This document shows, one piece after another, positions 5,355 through 6,316 of a stretch of DNA of 6,316 bases. Source of the stretch: an uncultured Campylobacter sp. (lineage in GTDB: Bacteria; Campylobacterota; Campylobacteria; Campylobacterales; Campylobacteraceae). Under the pieces are notes generated by a model. That model was given only the letters and a program-made list of their open reading frames with translations. It did not search any database and had not been told where the DNA came from. Where the stretch lies: the NCBI RefSeq assembly GCF_938030815.1, contig NZ_CALHII010000143.1, forward strand, positions 1-6,316. The letters are read 5' to 3'. A program made the translations under genes and the position numbers. The first letter of the stretch is position 1. Each line of letters starts with the position of its first letter.

Positions 5355-6316
5355 CGAAACGGAAAAAGCTAGAGCTATCGTAAATGCTACCATGGCCGAA
5401 TTCGGTCTTACGGCCGCAAAAGAAGTCGATACCGATATTGCCGCAACTCCAGATCCTGACGAGCAAAAAAAAGAGACCGAGCTTCTGCCTGACGTTCCTG
5501 TGCCGTCAATAGAAGAAACTGCGGCCGCCCACTCCTCTCCGCAAGCGCATGAAGTAGCGGTAAGCAAGGAGCGAGAGGAAGAGGAGTTTATAGCAAAATC
5601 GCAGATGCTAGACATCGTTACGAGCGAGCTTTTTGGAAAATATCTTGAGGACGACTCCATAAATGAAATTTGTCTAAACGGCAACGGGACGCTTTTTTGT
5701 GAAGATATATTCGGAAATTGGACGCAAGAGCACAGATTTATTAGCTATGACGAAGGGATCTCTTTTGCAAAGGCTTTAGGAGCATTCAACAATACGGATA
5801 TAAATAAGTCCGAGCCTATGCTTGATGCGACGCTTCACACAGGAGAGCGCGTTCATATCAATATCCCGCCCGTAGTTAAGGACAATCAGGTCTCTATTGT
5901 AATCAGAAAGCCTAGCAAAGTGCATTATAGCCTCGATGATTACGTGGCCAATCAGGCCCTAGATCAACATACCGCAGAGCTATTAAAAGAGGCGGTTAGA
6001 GAGGGTAAAAATTTAGTCATCTGCGGCGAAACGGGTAGCGGTAAGACTACTTTTATGAAGACTTTGATAGATTTTATACCACTTAGCGAGCGTATTATAA
6101 CGATCGAAGATACTTCCGAGATCACCTTTACGAAGCACAAGGACGTAGAACAGATGTTTTACGACAGCGACGCTAAAGACGGAGACGCCGTAACTTCGGC
6201 TACGCTTCTAAAAGCATGCTTGCGTATGAAACCAAACCGCATAATATTGGCCGAGCTAAGGGGCGGCGAGCAGGTTCTTCGCGGAGATCCGGAGCCCCTC
6301 GACGTTGCCGTACTCG
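5329..6316 (+). CDS. virB11: VirB11 family T4SS traffic ATPase, 3' truncated by window edge
   Basis: The first 314 genuine residues of a VirB11 secretion ATPase, a hexameric cytoplasmic motor that works with VirB4. The ATG at 5329 overlaps virB10 by 26 bases and follows AGGGT at 5316-5320. Residues 1 to about 88 are an acidic, Ala/Glu/Pro-rich extension, longer than the N terminus of H. pylori HP0525. The family N-terminal domain starts near 97 with LFGKYLEDDSINEICLNGNG (101-120), like the LFG.FL....ITEI..NGN of HP0525. Then come GERVHINIPP (172-181), the Walker A loop GETGSGKT (233-240, Lys239), the Asp-box region IITIEDTSEI (256-265) and CLRMKPNRIILAELRGGE (297-314, Walker B region). The His-box (GH.G...T.HA) should come soon after but is absent: after Glu314 the frame reads EQVLRGDPEPLDVAVL, which does not fit and is probably foreign sequence from 6271 on. 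The frame stays open to the end. Confidence 0.94.
   Translation, partial: MGEKEQYANETEKARAIVNATMAEFGLTAAKEVDTDIAATPDPDEQKKETELLPDVPVPSIEETAAAHSSPQAHEVAVSKEREEEEFIAKSQMLDIVTSELFGKYLEDDSINEICLNGNGTLFCEDIFGNWTQEHRFISYDEGISFAKALGAFNNTDINKSEPMLDATLHTGERVHINIPPVVKDNQVSIVIRKPSKVHYSLDDYVANQALDQHTAELLKEAVREGKNLVICGETGSGKTTFMKTLIDFIPLSERIITIEDTSEITFTKHKDVEQMFYDSDAKDGDAVTSATLLKACLRMKPNRIILAELRGGEQVLRGDPEPLDVAVL
6271..6316. other. Probable chimeric contig end: high-GC foreign sequence
   Basis: Thirty of these 46 bases are G or C. In the virB11 frame they replace the strongly conserved A[YF]DF....GH.GS segment by unrelated residues. All 15 bases at one codon phase are G or C, the mark of high-GC coding DNA. 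This phase gives EYGNVEGLRISAKNL on the - strand or RFFAEIRSPSTLPYS on the + strand; I recognise neither. The breakpoint lies at about 6262-6271, where GGCGGCGAG could be shared by both partners. Confidence 0.65.

Noticed and set aside
5392..5394. Internal ATG as the real start of virB11
   Set aside because: It lacks a clear ribosome site, and the ATG at 5329 overlaps virB10 with AGGGT upstream, in keeping with the tight coupling of the operon. It is not strictly excluded, since both lie before the conserved domain.

Overview
The window is a stretch of a type IV secretion / conjugation operon, all on the + strand, in the canonical virB order: virB4 (3' end only), virB5, virB6, a virB7-like lipoprotein gene, virB8, virB9, virB10 and virB11 (5' part only). 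Protein character (a virB11 resembling Helicobacter HP0525, the cmg/virB-type order known from Campylobacter plasmids such as pTet), codon choice and a base composition moderately above that of C. jejuni suggest a Campylobacter-like epsilonproteobacterium, perhaps one of the higher-GC Campylobacter species. This is an inference; no species can be named. The operon could sit on a plasmid or an integrative element, but no relaxase, virD4, replication or integration gene is in view.

Layout: 3-374 end of the VirB4 ATPase; 375-434 the only sizeable gap (60 bp); 435-1169 VirB5 (minor pilus/adhesin); 1190-2251 VirB6 (polytopic channel protein); 2275-2505 VirB7-like outer-membrane lipoprotein; 2522-3208 VirB8 (inner-membrane assembly factor, GTG start); 3217-4146 VirB9 (outer-membrane core); 4143-5354 VirB10 (envelope-spanning scaffold, ATGA overlap with virB9); 5329-6316 VirB11 (hexameric ATPase, 26-bp overlap with virB10, runs off the end). 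There is no internal terminator and no convincing promoter, so the genes look like one polycistronic unit. VirB7-VirB9-VirB10 form the outer-membrane core complex, VirB6 and VirB8 belong to the inner-membrane complex, VirB4 and VirB11 supply energy, and VirB5 is the pilus-tip protein.

The least expected observation is at the two ends. The first ~32 bases and the last ~46 bases do not fit the flanking VirB4 and VirB11 proteins, are much richer in GC than the rest, and look like coding DNA from a different, high-GC genome. The head reads GARGNWDQIRQ in another frame, a conserved RNA polymerase beta' (RpoC) motif. In the tail every third base in one phase is G or C and the conserved VirB11 sequence stops abruptly after LRGGE. 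The simplest explanation is chimeric contig ends from read or assembly joining, not biology. Apart from that I see a conventional, apparently intact VirB operon, with some lineage-specific features (an acidic N-terminal extension on VirB11, an insertion in VirB9, an AT-rich virB6) but no clearly new system.
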